Positions 8,759-18,706 are shown, counted from the first letter of the stretch. The stretch is 64,000 nucleotides of DNA from Pacificoceanicola sp049803835 (GCF_049803835.1 NZ_JBNAGK010000013.1:62001-126000); one strand, 5' to 3'. A program made the numbers and translations. The notes: a model not told the origin generated them from the sequence alone.

Positions 8759-9545
8759 AAGCCGCATCATCAACGCGCTGCTCAGGGCGCATGTCGCCTT
8801 GTGCCTGCTGTTCATCTTCGCCCCGATCGCCGGGAGCTTCGTCTTCTCGCTGAACTCCGACCGGTTCCCGTCGCTGCCGCTGGGTGCGTTCTCGACCGAA
8901 TGGTATCGCCTGATCTGGGAGGACCCGCTGGTCTGGCAGGGCTTTGCCAACACGGTCGTCGTCGGCCTGACGGTTGCAGTCATCGCGACCGTGCTGGGTT
9001 TCGGCGGCGCATACACGGATTTTCGGTACAAATTCACCGGCAAATCCGTCTACCTCGCGCTGGCGCTCTTGCCGCCGACGATCCCGGTCGTGATCCTGGG
9101 CCTTGCGATGCTGGCCTTCCTGAGCCGCGTGAACCTGTCGGGCACCGCCATCTCGGTCATCATCGCTCATGGCGTGATGTGCAGCCCGTTCGCCATGGCG
9201 ATCATCCGGCTGCGCCTGTCGCAGATGGACCCCGACCTGGAAGCGGCGTCCTGGAACATGGGGGGAAACCAGTGGCAGACACTTCGCCATGTGATCATTC
9301 CGTTCACCAGGCCCGCGATCTTCGCGGCGCTGTTCATCACCATGGCGGTCTCCTTCGACGAATTCGCGGTTGCATGGTTTGTCTCGGGGCTGAACGAAAC
9401 CCTGCCGGTGAAGATCCTGGGCTTCCTGCAGGGGCAGGTCAGCCCGCGCATCAATGCCATCGGCTCACTCGCCTTTCTCAGCTCGATGACGCTGATCATT
9501 TTGGCCCAGCTTCTGCTGCGCCGTCCGGAGGACAAGAAGACATGA
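8748..9545 (+). CDS. ABC transporter permease 2, PotC-like
   Basis: This 265-residue membrane protein is the partner of the preceding permease. It begins with a hydrophobic segment (VALCLLFIFAPIAGSFVFSL), carries an EAA loop (LEAASWNMGGNQWQTLRHVIIPF) and ends with a last hydrophobic helix and a basic tail (RRPEDKKT). Its start lies inside the previous gene's 3' end and its stop overlaps the ATPase start (ATGA), so all three are translationally coupled. Confidence 0.9.
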   Translation: MGNESRIINALLRAHVALCLLFIFAPIAGSFVFSLNSDRFPSLPLGAFSTEWYRLIWEDPLVWQGFANTVVVGLTVAVIATVLGFGGAYTDFRYKFTGKSVYLALALLPPTIPVVILGLAMLAFLSRVNLSGTAISVIIAHGVMCSPFAMAIIRLRLSQMDPDLEAASWNMGGNQWQTLRHVIIPFTRPAIFAALFITMAVSFDEFAVAWFVSGLNETLPVKILGFLQGQVSPRINAIGSLAFLSSMTLIILAQLLLRRPEDKKT

Positions 9546-10669
9546 AAGCGCAAGCACGCATGCCACAGCAGTCAGACGCGATCGTCAGGTTCGACAATGT
9601 CGTGAAGCGCTTCGGCGAATTCACCGCGGTCAAGAAAGCGGATTTCGAGATCGCACGCGGAGAATTCCTTGCCATCATGGGGTCGTCGGGCTGCGGCAAG
9701 ACCACGACGCTGCGCATGCTGGCGGGACTCGAGGACCCGTCCGAGGGCGCGATCTATCTGGATGGCGAGAAGGTGAACGGAAAGGCCACCTGGGATCGCG
9801 ACACGCCCATGGTCTGGCAATCGCTTGCCCTGTTCCCGTTCCTGACGGTTCGGGAAAACGTCGAGTTCGCGTTGAAGATGCGGGGGGTCGGCAAGGAGGA
9901 ACGTCGGCAGCGCGCGGAAAAGTGGCTCGACAAGATGCAGATCACTGAATTCGCCAGCCGTAACATCAACCAATTGTCCGGCGGGCAAAAGCAGCGCGTT
10001 GCCCTGGCCCGCGCCCTGGTCACGGAGCCGAAGATCCTGCTTCTGGACGAGCCGCTCTCGGCGCTCGATGCACATCTCAAGGTGCGCATGCAGGCCGTCC
10101 TGTCGAACCTCCAGAAGGATCTCGGGATCACCTTCGTCTACGTGACGCATTCGATGTCGGAAGCCTTTTCCATGGCGGATCGCGTGGTCATCATGAGCCG
10201 CGGTCAGATCGAGCAGATCGGCACGCCGCAAGAAATATACCGCGAGCCCCACAATCGGTTCGTCGCGGAGTTCCTTGGCTCGGCCAACATTTTCGACGGT
10301 GTGGTGCGGGGCCCCGCCGGTGCGGACGGCTGGCAGGTCGCCTTCGAGGGCGGCGATACGATTCTGCCGCGGCGCGAACTACCGGACGCCTCGGTGGGTA
10401 AGGCGGTGACCTTCATCGTCAGCGCCGAGAACATGCAGTTGAGCCGACAGGACAGCGGCCACGCCGGGATTGCAGCCATTGTCGCGGGCGAGGAATTCAG
10501 CGGCGGATCGGCCATGGTCTTTCTCGAGACTGCGGGCGGACGCGAACTCAAGGTCCAGAAAAGCCACGACGCGTTGTCGTCGCTCGATCTGCATGCAGGT
10601 TCGGAAGTCGTCGTGCACTGGGCGCCGGAAAGCTGCCACGTGCTGCCAGGCGAGAACAAAACGACTTGA
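9542..10669 (+). CDS. ABC transporter ATP-binding protein, PotA-like
   Basis: This 375-residue ATPase has Walker A GSSGCGKTT, Q-loop VWQSLALFPF, signature LSGGQKQRVALARAL, Walker B ILLLDEPLSALD and the switch histidine in YVTHSMSEAF. A C-terminal TOBE-like beta domain follows (about residues 260-370), typical of the PotA/MalK class and often regulatory. It energises the importer of the three preceding genes. The reading frame stays open upstream to 8801, but that extension is a shadow of the permease; the ATG at 9542 overlaps the permease stop. Confidence 0.93.
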   Translation: MKAQARMPQQSDAIVRFDNVVKRFGEFTAVKKADFEIARGEFLAIMGSSGCGKTTTLRMLAGLEDPSEGAIYLDGEKVNGKATWDRDTPMVWQSLALFPFLTVRENVEFALKMRGVGKEERRQRAEKWLDKMQITEFASRNINQLSGGQKQRVALARALVTEPKILLLDEPLSALDAHLKVRMQAVLSNLQKDLGITFVYVTHSMSEAFSMADRVVIMSRGQIEQIGTPQEIYREPHNRFVAEFLGSANIFDGVVRGPAGADGWQVAFEGGDTILPRRELPDASVGKAVTFIVSAENMQLSRQDSGHAGIAAIVAGEEFSGGSAMVFLETAGGRELKVQKSHDALSSLDLHAGSEVVVHWAPESCHVLPGENKTT

Positions 10670-10735
10670 ACGAAACATCCGCGCGCGCGAGTGAGGAGGC
10701 GCGCGGAAGCCATGCACCCATGGGGGGAGATCATC

Positions 10736-12310
10736 ATGCTCATTCGATCCGGAGTTTTCAGGGGGGTGAATCCATACTCATCCCTGATTTCGGCTGCCGT
10801 CATCCTGCTTTTCGTGGTTCTGGTTCTCGCCTTCCCGACCGCATCCGCGGCGTGGATCGACAGTGCCAGAACCTTTGTCACATTCTTCTTCAACTGGTGG
10901 TACGTGGCCCTTTCGGGCGTATTCCTTGTCTTCCTGATCGCCATCGCCGTCAGCAAGTACGGCGTGCTTCGCCTTGGCGACGCGGACGAGCGGCCGAAAT
11001 ACAGCTACTTCACCTGGTTCGCGATGCTTTACGCGGCGGGGCAGGGGATCGGCATCATCTTCTGGTCGATCGCCGAGCCGGTCTTTCATTATTCCGGTGG
11101 GACGCCCTTTGCCGAGGGCACGGCAAATCAGGCGGCCGCCGACATGGCGATGCAGGTCACGTTCTTCCACTGGGGGCTGAACGCCTGGGCGATCTACTGC
11201 ATCGTGGCGCTGGCGCTTTGCCTGGTCAGCTACCGGCTGAAAAAGCCGCTCGGGATCCGCTACACGCTTTTTCCGCTGTTCGGAGATCGCGTCGAGGGGC
11301 CGCTCGGCGTAGCGATCGACGTGATCGCCGTCTTTGCGACGATCTTCGGCATCGCCACGTCGCTGGGATTGGGCGTGACACAGATCAACGCCGGTCTGAA
11401 CCATATCTGGGGCGTGCCGATCTCCGAGGCGGTCCAGCTCATCCTGATCGCCGTTATCACCGCTGTCGCCCTCTGCTCGGTGTTGTCGGGCCTCGACCGG
11501 GGCATCAAGTGGCTGTCGCAGGTGAACATGTGGCTCACGCTTGTCCTTCTGGTATTTTTCTTCGCCTGGGGACCGACGCAGTACCTGGTCGTCAGCCTGT
11601 TCGAAGCGATCGTCGCCTACGCCGCCAACCTGATCACCTTCAACGTCTATGTCGAAAGCGTGCCGGCCGACGCGACCCGGTGGAGCGACATGTGGCAGGG
11701 CTGGTGGACCACCTTCTACTGGGGCTGGTGGATTTCCTGGGCGCCCTTCGTCGGCGTGTTCGTGGCGCGCGTGTCCCGGGGCCGCACCGTGCGGGAATTT
11801 ATCTTCGGCGTCGTCGGGGTGTCGTCGCTGCTGTCCTTCGTCTGGATCGTGGCCTATGGCGGAACCGCGCTCTGGGCCGAGCTTTTCGGGCCGGGCGGTG
11901 TGTCCGACGCTGTGAGCGCAAACGTCTCCATGGCCCTGTTCGCGACCTTCGAGGCCATGGATGTCGGCTCAATCGGCGTGGTCGCCGGGGTGCTCGGCAC
12001 GATCCTCGTGACCACGTATTTCGTGACCTCGTCGGACTCGGGAACCCTGGTCGTCGCGACGATCCTGAGCGAAGGCAACGAGCACCCGATGTACCGTCAC
12101 CGGGTGATCTGGGGCTCGTTCGAGGGGATCGTGGCCGCGGTCCTGCTGGTGGCCGGAGGCAGCGCAGCGCTGAGCACCCTGCAGACCGCGGCAATCATCG
12201 CGGCCCTGCCGTTCTCCGTGATCATGGTGCTCATGGCCGTCGCCATCGTCCGCTGCCTGTCGATGGAGCATCTCGCAGAGAAATCCGCGCGGCTGCGCAA
12301 CGCGGCCTGA
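10736..12310 (+). CDS. BCCT-family betaine/choline/carnitine-type transporter
   Basis: This 524-residue secondary transporter has about twelve hydrophobic segments. The BCCT signature is present in the WWTTFYWGWWISWAPFVGVFVARVSRGRTVREF region, with FTWFAMLYAAGQGIGIIFWSIAEP earlier. The family imports quaternary or methylated amines such as betaine, carnitine or choline, driven by sodium or protons. Here it probably supplies sarcosine, creatine or betaine-type precursors to the oxidase downstream. The ATG at 10736 is preceded by a strong GGGGGGAG site; earlier in-frame ATGs lack one. Confidence 0.9.
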   Translation: MLIRSGVFRGVNPYSSLISAAVILLFVVLVLAFPTASAAWIDSARTFVTFFFNWWYVALSGVFLVFLIAIAVSKYGVLRLGDADERPKYSYFTWFAMLYAAGQGIGIIFWSIAEPVFHYSGGTPFAEGTANQAAADMAMQVTFFHWGLNAWAIYCIVALALCLVSYRLKKPLGIRYTLFPLFGDRVEGPLGVAIDVIAVFATIFGIATSLGLGVTQINAGLNHIWGVPISEAVQLILIAVITAVALCSVLSGLDRGIKWLSQVNMWLTLVLLVFFFAWGPTQYLVVSLFEAIVAYAANLITFNVYVESVPADATRWSDMWQGWWTTFYWGWWISWAPFVGVFVARVSRGRTVREFIFGVVGVSSLLSFVWIVAYGGTALWAELFGPGGVSDAVSANVSMALFATFEAMDVGSIGVVAGVLGTILVTTYFVTSSDSGTLVVATILSEGNEHPMYRHRVIWGSFEGIVAAVLLVAGGSAALSTLQTAAIIAALPFSVIMVLMAVAIVRCLSMEHLAEKSARLRNAA

Positions 12311-12367
12311 GCTAACGCGAAGGGGGCGAAGTCAGCCAGACGGCGAAGCGGACCAGCCCCCATCACG

Positions 12368-13363
12368 TCACACGAACAGATCGCGCGCATCCTGCGCGCG
12401 ATTTCTTTGTCTCCAGGCCTCGGGCGGCTCCCCCTCGCGGGTGCGGAAGACCTTGCCGAAATGCGAGGCGTCGCAAAACCCCGCGGCGGCCGCGATCCGC
12501 GTGACCGACTGATCGGTGCTGACCAGAAGGTGCCGCGCCAGCGCCAGCCGGACCGACAGGCCCGCATCCGCCGGTGTCCGCTGCAAGGCTTCGGCGAAAT
12601 GCCGCTCCAGCCGCCTTCGGCTGACCTTGAGGCGCTTGGCAAGCTCGTCGACGGTCAGGGGCGTCGCCACGTTCTGCCGGATCAGGTGGAGCGCCTTCCT
12701 GACCAGCTTGTCCGGCGTGTTGAACTCGAGCGGAAGGCCCGGTTGCGGGTTGTCGGAGGTCTGCGCCTCTTCGATGATCATGATGTTCAGGCTCTTGCGC
12801 GCCGCGGCCTGGCCGACATGTCGATCCACCAGATAAGCCGCGAGATGCGCCGAACTGACCCCGCCCGAACAGGTCAGCCGGTCGCGGTCCACGACGAAGA
12901 TCTCGTCCGAGACCGGGATGAGACCTTCGAACTGTTCCAGAAAATCGTCGTGGTGGAACCAACTGACACAGCAGCGATACCCGTCCATCAGCCCGGACTT
13001 GTGGAGGATGAAGGCGCCGGTACAGACCCCGATGAGCGGCACATGCGCCTCGGCCGCCTGCCTGAGATAGTCGATATAGGCGGGGTTGAGCTGCTGGATC
13101 GCCGGAAGCAGGCCGCCGACCACCACGAGGTAGTCGAACCGCTCCGGATTGCCCAGGCGCTCGTCGGGCTGGACGGGAATTCCGCAACTCGACACCACCG
13201 GGTCCATGGTCGCCGAGACCACGCGCCAGGAACACCGGATCGGGCGCGAGCGGTCGCCCTCGTCGGCCGCCAGACGCAGAACGTCCGCGAAGTTCGCAAA
13301 GGCCGACAACGTGAATTGCTGCGCCAGGATGAACCCGATCTTGAGGACGGGCCGTGGCTCCAT
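12368..13363 (-). CDS. GlxA/AraC-type regulator of the sarcosine operon
   Basis: This 331-residue regulator has a DJ-1/PfpI-like N-terminal domain (KIGFILAQQFTLSAFANFADVLRLAADE, with a VCTGAFIL elbow at mid-domain) and a C-terminal AraC double helix-turn-helix (PLTVDELAKRLKVSRRRLERHFAEAL and SVTRIAAAAGFCDASHFGKVFR). GbdR and SouR of Pseudomonas, which sense glycine betaine/dimethylglycine and sarcosine, have this architecture. It is divergent from soxB with 131 bases between, so a sarcosine-responsive activator of the sox operon is the natural inference. The ATG at 13363 was preferred over the longer frame, which starts inside the promoter region. Confidence 0.9.
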   Translation of the reverse strand: MEPRPVLKIGFILAQQFTLSAFANFADVLRLAADEGDRSRPIRCSWRVVSATMDPVVSSCGIPVQPDERLGNPERFDYLVVVGGLLPAIQQLNPAYIDYLRQAAEAHVPLIGVCTGAFILHKSGLMDGYRCCVSWFHHDDFLEQFEGLIPVSDEIFVVDRDRLTCSGGVSSAHLAAYLVDRHVGQAAARKSLNIMIIEEAQTSDNPQPGLPLEFNTPDKLVRKALHLIRQNVATPLTVDELAKRLKVSRRRLERHFAEALQRTPADAGLSVRLALARHLLVSTDQSVTRIAAAAGFCDASHFGKVFRTREGEPPEAWRQRNRAQDARDLFV

Positions 13364-13494
13364 CGCGGTTACTCCCCGAAGCGGTTTCTGGCGTGAATAT
13401 ACCACGCTTCTGACGCATAAATACAATGCCCGATTTCGGCGATATGAGAGAGGTATTGCGTCCGCTTCCCCTTCCTGAATCGAGGCTTTCGACC

Positions 13495-14748
13495 ATGACC
13501 CACTTTTCCGGCTTTTCGCTGCTGAAGAACGCCCTGACGGGCCACAAGAACTGGCCCGAGCAGTGGCCCGACAAGGAGCCGAAAAGAGAGTACGACGTCA
13601 TCATCGTGGGCGCCGGCGGGCATGGTCTGGGCGCGGCCTACTACCTTGCCAAGGAGCACGGCATCACCAACGTCGCCGTGATCGAGAAGGGCTGGCTCGG
13701 GGGGGGCAACACGGGGCGCAACACCACGATCATCCGGTCGAACTACCTTTATGACGAAAGCGCCCGCCTATACGATCACGCGCTCGACCTGTGGGAGAAC
13801 CTGTCGACCGAGCTGAATTACAACGTCATGTATTCCAAGCGCGGCGTGATGATGCTGGCGCATAACGTGCATGACGTGCAATCCTTCCAGCGGCACATCC
13901 ACGCGAACCGGCTGAACGGCGTCGACAACCAGTGGTTGACGCCCGAGCAGGCCAAGGCGTTCTGCCCGCCGCTCAACATCTCGCCCGATGCACGCTACCC
14001 GGTGTTGGGCGCGGCCCTGCAGAAACGCGCCGGCACCGCGCGCCACGATGCGGTTGCGTGGGGTTATGCGCGGGCGGCCGCGAAACGCGGCGTGGACATC
14101 ATCCAGAACTGCCCGGTGATCGCGATCCGGCGCGGCGCCGACGGTGCGGTCGAGGGGGTCGATACCGCCAAGGGGTTCATCAGGGCAAAAAAGGTCGCGG
14201 TTTCCGCCGCCGGACATACCTCGGTCGTGATGGACAGCGCGGGCGTGCGGATGCCGCTGGAAAGCTACCCGCTGCAAGCGCTGGTGTCCGAGCCGGTCAA
14301 GCCGGTCTTTCCTTGTGTCGTGATGTCGAACACCGTGCACGCCTATATCAGCCAGTCCGACAAGGGCGAACTGGTGATCGGGTCGGGCACCGACCAGTAT
14401 ACCAGCTATTCGCAGCGCGGCGGCCTGCCGTTGATCGAACACACGGTGGCGGCCATCTGCGAGGTGTTCCCTATCTTCAACCGCATGCGGATGCTGCGCA
14501 AATGGGGCGGCATCGTCGATGTGACGCCCGATCGCTCGGCCATCCTGGGCAAGACGCCGGTCAAGGGGCTCTATGTCAATTGCGGCTGGGGCACCGGTGG
14601 CTTCAAGGCCACGCCGGGGGCGGCGCACACCCTGGCCTGGACCGTGGCCAGGGACGAGCCGCACCCGATCAACGCGCCCTTCACGCTCGAACGCTTCACC
14701 ACCGGCCGTCTGATCGACGAAGCCGCCGCCGCTGCCGTCGCGCACTGA
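13495..14748 (+). CDS. soxB: sarcosine oxidase beta subunit
   Basis: This is the catalytic flavoprotein of heterotetrameric sarcosine oxidase, which oxidatively demethylates sarcosine to glycine. Its 417 residues match the family. The FAD dinucleotide motif GAGGHG is at 39-44, followed by LAKEHGI and the GNTGRNTTIIRSNYLYDESARLYDHALDLWE block characteristic of beta subunits. ARHDAVAWGYARAA corresponds to the region that carries the covalent FMN in the family. The last part (CGWGTGGFKATPGA) closes the flavin site. It leads the sox operon; the longer frame from 13426 starts within the divergent promoter. Confidence 0.95.
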   Translation: MTHFSGFSLLKNALTGHKNWPEQWPDKEPKREYDVIIVGAGGHGLGAAYYLAKEHGITNVAVIEKGWLGGGNTGRNTTIIRSNYLYDESARLYDHALDLWENLSTELNYNVMYSKRGVMMLAHNVHDVQSFQRHIHANRLNGVDNQWLTPEQAKAFCPPLNISPDARYPVLGAALQKRAGTARHDAVAWGYARAAAKRGVDIIQNCPVIAIRRGADGAVEGVDTAKGFIRAKKVAVSAAGHTSVVMDSAGVRMPLESYPLQALVSEPVKPVFPCVVMSNTVHAYISQSDKGELVIGSGTDQYTSYSQRGGLPLIEHTVAAICEVFPIFNRMRMLRKWGGIVDVTPDRSAILGKTPVKGLYVNCGWGTGGFKATPGAAHTLAWTVARDEPHPINAPFTLERFTTGRLIDEAAAAAVAH

Positions 14749-14785
14749 TCGCGCGCACGCCCCGACGCGAAAAGGAAACAAGACC

Positions 14786-15085
14786 ATGCTTCTGATCCAT
14801 TGCCCCTATTGCGACGATACGCTTCCCGAACTGGAATTCGCCTATGCGGGCGAAGCGCATATCGCCCGCCCCGCGGACCCGTCGAAACTCGGCGACGAGG
14901 AATGGCGCGACTTCCTGTTCATCCGTTCCAACGTCAAGGGCGTGCACGCCGAACGCTGGCGCCACATCCATGGCTGCGGACGTTTCTTCAATGCGCTCCG
15001 CGATACGGTCAGCGACCGTTTCGTGACCACCTACAAGGCCGGTGAGGCCCGTCCCGACATCGCCAAGCTGGAGGCCGCGGAATGA
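14786..15085 (+). CDS. soxD: sarcosine oxidase delta subunit
   Basis: This 99-residue zinc-binding subunit begins MLLIHCPYCDDTLPELEF, with the first CxxC pair; a further cysteine and histidines (HIHGCGRFFN) complete a zinc site of the kind known in the delta subunit. The EWRDFLFIRSNVKGVHAERWRH block is typical. It is structural in the complex. It follows soxB by 37 bases and overlaps soxA by four bases. Confidence 0.93.
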   Translation: MLLIHCPYCDDTLPELEFAYAGEAHIARPADPSKLGDEEWRDFLFIRSNVKGVHAERWRHIHGCGRFFNALRDTVSDRFVTTYKAGEARPDIAKLEAAE

Positions 15086-18084
15086 CCGAGTATCGTGTAG
15101 AAGGCCGGGGTCGCGTCAACCGCGCCAAACCGGTCACATTCACCTTCGACGACCGGACCTACAAGGGTTTCGAGGGGGATACCGTCGCCTCGGCGTTGCT
15201 GGCAAACGGCGTGCACCTGATGGGGCGCAGCTTCAAGTATCACCGCCCGCGCGGGGTTGTGACCGCAGGCTCGGAAGAGCCGAACGCCCTGATCGGGACG
15301 ACCCGCGGCAAGGGCCGGTCCGAGCCGAACACCCGGGCCACGATGCAGGAGATCTATCCAGGTTTGAAGACCGAGAGCCAGAACAAGTGGCCAAGCCTCA
15401 AGTTCGACCTCGGCGCGATCAACGATCGTCTCTACATGTTGTTCTCGGCAGGCTTCTACTACAAGACTTTCATGTGGCCCCGCAGCTTCTGGGACAGCGT
15501 CTACGAGCCGCTGATCCGCAAGGCCGCAGGCCTCGGCAAGGCGCCGACGGAGGTCGATCCGGACATCTATGCAAGCCGCTACCGGCATTGCGACGTGCTG
15601 GTGGTCGGCTCGGGTCCTTCAGGCATCGCCGCGGCGCTGACCGCCGGGCGGGCAGGATCGACGGTGGTTCTGGTGGATGAAAACCCCGAGATGGGCGGCA
15701 CGCTTCTGTCCGAACCCTCGGTCACCATCGACGGCCAGCCCGCCTGGGAGTGGCTCGAAGGGGCGATGGCCGAGCTGGACCGCCTGCCGAACGTTACCCG
15801 CATGACGCGCACCACCGCCATCGGCTACTACCATCAGAACATGATCGGTCTGGTGCAGAAACTGACCGACCACATGGGCGAAGCCCCCGAAGGGGCGCCG
15901 CGCGAACGATTGTGGCGGGTGCGGGCGCGCGAGGTCGTGCTGGCGCAAGGCGCGATCGAACGGCCCATGGTGTTCGACGGCAATGACACGCCTGGCGTGA
16001 TGCTGTCCGGAGCGGCGCAGACCTTCCTCAACCGCTTCGGGGTTCTGGTCGGCAGGAAACCCGTTGTCCTGACCAGCCACGACAGCGCCTGGTACAGCGC
16101 CTTCGACATGGCCGATGCGGGCGCGACGGTCGTCGCTATCGTGGACACCCGCCCGGACGTGCCGCAGGCCCTGCAGGACGCGGCGAAATCCCGCGGAATC
16201 AGGACCTGTCTCGGCTACACCGCCACCGGTACCAAGGGTCGGCTGCGGGTCAGCGCCCTGCGCGTGAACCCGGTCCGCAACGGCAAGGTCGGTGCCGCGC
16301 AGATGCTGTCCTGCGACGCGGTGCTGGTCTGCGGCGGCTGGACGCCGTCGCTGCATCTTTTCTCGCACACCAAGGGCTCGCTGCACTGGGACGAGGAGGC
16401 CAGGGTCTACCTTCCGGGCCACAAGACCGAAAACGTTCATATCGCTGGCGCCGGTCGCGGGCTCTGGGGCATAGCGGCAGCGCTTGCCGATGGCACGAAG
16501 GCGGGCGTCGACGCGGTCCGGTCGCTTGGCGGCACTGTCGGTCCGGCGACCTACGCGGTTGCGCAGGACCGCACCGGCACCGGGATCACCCAGAAGGAAC
16601 TGCCGACCGACCGCAACCCGGGCAAGGCCAAGGCCTTTGTGGACTTCCAGAACGACGTGACCGCCAAGGACCTGCGCCTTGCCGTGCGCGAGGGCATGCG
16701 ATCCATCGAACATGTGAAGCGCTACACCACCAACGGTATGGCCACCGACCAGGGCAAGCTCAGCAACATGAACGGTCTGACCATCGCCGCGGACGCGCTT
16801 GGCAAGGAGGCTCCGAAGGTCGGTCTGACGACCTTCCGGCCTCCCTATACGCCGACCACCTTCGGGGCCTTCTGCGGCTATCACAAGGGCAAGCACTTCG
16901 AAGTGACACGCAAGACGCCGATCGACGCCTGGGCCGAGGAGAACGGCGCCGTGTTCGAGCCGGTCGCGCTCTGGCGGCGGGCGTGGTACTTCCCGAAGGC
17001 TGGCGAAGACATGCACAAGGCCGTCGCCCGCGAATGCAAGGCGACGCGCGAAAGCCTAGGGATGTTCGATGCCTCGACGCTGGGCAAGATCGAGGTCTCG
17101 GGCCCCGACGCCACCGAGTTCATGAACCGGATGTACACCAATCCCTGGACCAAGCTCGGGATCGGGCGGGCCCGGTACGGCCTGCTGCTGGGCGAGGACG
17201 GGTTCATCCGCGACGATGGCGTCATCGGCCGCATGCGAGAGGACCTGTTCCACGTCACCACCACGACCGGCGGCGCGGCGCGGGTTCTGAACATGATGGA
17301 GGATTACCTCCAGACCGAATGGCCGGACCTGAAGGTGTGGCTGACCTCGACGACCGAGGAATGGGCGACCATCGCGCTGAACGGACCCAACGCCCGCAAG
17401 GTGCTGGCGCCGTTCGTCGAAGGGGCCGACATCTCTGCCGAGGCCTTTCCGCACATGTCGGTGGTGGAATGCACCGTCGCCGGTTTCCCGTCGCGGCTGT
17501 TCCGGATCAGCTTTACCGGGGAGTTGGGCTTCGAGATCAACGTGCCCGCCCGCCATGGCCGCGCGCTGTGGGAGAAATTGTGGGAAGAGGGTCAGAAATA
17601 CGACATCTGCCCCTATGGCACCGAGACCATGCACGTTCTGCGGGCCGAGAAAGGCTTCATCATCGTGGGGCAGGACACCGACGGGACGGTCACGCCGCAG
17701 GATGCCGGCATCGGCTGGGCCATCGGCAAGCAGAAGCCCGACTTCGTCGGCAAGCGCTCGCTCGAGCGGCCCGACATCGTGGCCCCGAACCGCAAGCAGC
17801 TGGTGGGTCTGCTGACGGAGGACCCCAGGACCGTGCTGACCGAGGGCGCCCAGATCGTCGAGGACCCCAAGCAGCCCAAGCCGATGAAGATGATCGGGCA
17901 CGTGACCTCGTCCTACTGGTCCGAGGCGCTTGGCCGCTCCATCGCCATGGCTGTGGTCGAGGGCGGGTTCGACCGCATGGACAACACGTTGCACGTGCCG
18001 GACGCGTCGGGGAAAGCCATCCCCGTGAAAGTCACCGGAACCGTGTTCTACGACCCCGCGGGCGAACGCCTGAAGGTCGAATGA
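15082..18084 (+). CDS. soxA: sarcosine oxidase alpha subunit
   Basis: This 1000-residue subunit has the usual three parts: an N-terminal ferredoxin-like fold (FEGDTVASALLANGVHLMGRSFKYHRPRG, about residues 25-60), a Rossmann region (VVGSGPSGIAAALTAG, near 173) that binds NAD, and a C-terminal GcvT-like domain (from about 610, for example GMFDASTLGKIEVSGPDA and FRISFTGELGFEINVP). The GcvT-like domain binds tetrahydrofolate and captures the sarcosine methyl group as 5,10-methylene-THF, avoiding free formaldehyde. That product and glycine are the two substrates of the glyA enzyme downstream. Confidence 0.95.
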   Translation: MTEYRVEGRGRVNRAKPVTFTFDDRTYKGFEGDTVASALLANGVHLMGRSFKYHRPRGVVTAGSEEPNALIGTTRGKGRSEPNTRATMQEIYPGLKTESQNKWPSLKFDLGAINDRLYMLFSAGFYYKTFMWPRSFWDSVYEPLIRKAAGLGKAPTEVDPDIYASRYRHCDVLVVGSGPSGIAAALTAGRAGSTVVLVDENPEMGGTLLSEPSVTIDGQPAWEWLEGAMAELDRLPNVTRMTRTTAIGYYHQNMIGLVQKLTDHMGEAPEGAPRERLWRVRAREVVLAQGAIERPMVFDGNDTPGVMLSGAAQTFLNRFGVLVGRKPVVLTSHDSAWYSAFDMADAGATVVAIVDTRPDVPQALQDAAKSRGIRTCLGYTATGTKGRLRVSALRVNPVRNGKVGAAQMLSCDAVLVCGGWTPSLHLFSHTKGSLHWDEEARVYLPGHKTENVHIAGAGRGLWGIAAALADGTKAGVDAVRSLGGTVGPATYAVAQDRTGTGITQKELPTDRNPGKAKAFVDFQNDVTAKDLRLAVREGMRSIEHVKRYTTNGMATDQGKLSNMNGLTIAADALGKEAPKVGLTTFRPPYTPTTFGAFCGYHKGKHFEVTRKTPIDAWAEENGAVFEPVALWRRAWYFPKAGEDMHKAVARECKATRESLGMFDASTLGKIEVSGPDATEFMNRMYTNPWTKLGIGRARYGLLLGEDGFIRDDGVIGRMREDLFHVTTTTGGAARVLNMMEDYLQTEWPDLKVWLTSTTEEWATIALNGPNARKVLAPFVEGADISAEAFPHMSVVECTVAGFPSRLFRISFTGELGFEINVPARHGRALWEKLWEEGQKYDICPYGTETMHVLRAEKGFIIVGQDTDGTVTPQDAGIGWAIGKQKPDFVGKRSLERPDIVAPNRKQLVGLLTEDPRTVLTEGAQIVEDPKQPKPMKMIGHVTSSYWSEALGRSIAMAVVEGGFDRMDNTLHVPDASGKAIPVKVTGTVFYDPAGERLKVE

Positions 18085-18097
18085 GGAGGATGAGATC

Positions 18098-18628
18098 ATG
18101 AATGCTCCCGTAACGTCTTTCGCCGGCGTGTCCGTCACGCAGCTTGCGCCGGTCGCGCGGTTCAATCTGCGCATCGCGCCATCCGATCTGGGGGTCGCCT
18201 CGCAGGCCTTCGGTATCGATCTGCCCACAAGGATCGGGCAGGGGACGCGGAACGGTGATCGGGCGGCCTACTGCATCGGGCCGGACGAATGGCTGTTGCA
18301 CGCGGCCGAAGCGGACCAGCCGTCCATTGTCGCCGCCTTCGACAAAGCCCGGGCCGGAACGCCGCACAGCCTTGTGGTGATCTCGGACCGCGAGCTGACG
18401 ATCGGCATCACCGGCCCTGCCGCGCGCGAGCTGCTGTCGACCGGTTGCCCGCTGGACCTGTCGCGCCTGACGGTCGGCGGTGCCAAGCGCACGGTCTTCG
18501 ACAGTGCCCAGATGGTCCTGATCCGCGACGGCGAAGACGCCTTCCGCATCGAGGTCTGGTGGTCCTTCTACCCGCATGTGCGCGGGCTTCTGGATATCGC
18601 CGCGCGCGAACTTGCGATCGGACTGTAA
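18098..18628 (+). CDS. soxG: sarcosine oxidase gamma subunit
   Basis: This 176-residue subunit resembles a reduced GcvT fold: RFNLRIAPSD near the start, AYCIGPDEWLLHA in the middle and DAFRIEVWWSFYPHVRGLLDIAARELA at the end. All are family traits. It completes the alpha-beta-gamma-delta complex in the order B-D-A-G. It follows soxA by 13 bases with an AGGAGGATGAG ribosome site. Confidence 0.92.
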   Translation: MNAPVTSFAGVSVTQLAPVARFNLRIAPSDLGVASQAFGIDLPTRIGQGTRNGDRAAYCIGPDEWLLHAAEADQPSIVAAFDKARAGTPHSLVVISDRELTIGITGPAARELLSTGCPLDLSRLTVGGAKRTVFDSAQMVLIRDGEDAFRIEVWWSFYPHVRGLLDIAARELAIGL

Positions 18629-18706
18629 ACCCCGCCTGACCGGTTCATCGACGCGCCCCCCGGCGGGGGCGCGACTCTCTCCTCTTGTCTTTAAGGACCC
18701 TTTCCC

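Noticed and set aside
8801..9541. Long N-terminal extension of the ABC ATPase
   Set aside because: This part reads the second permease in another frame; the ATPase start at 9542 overlaps the permease stop and fits the family length.
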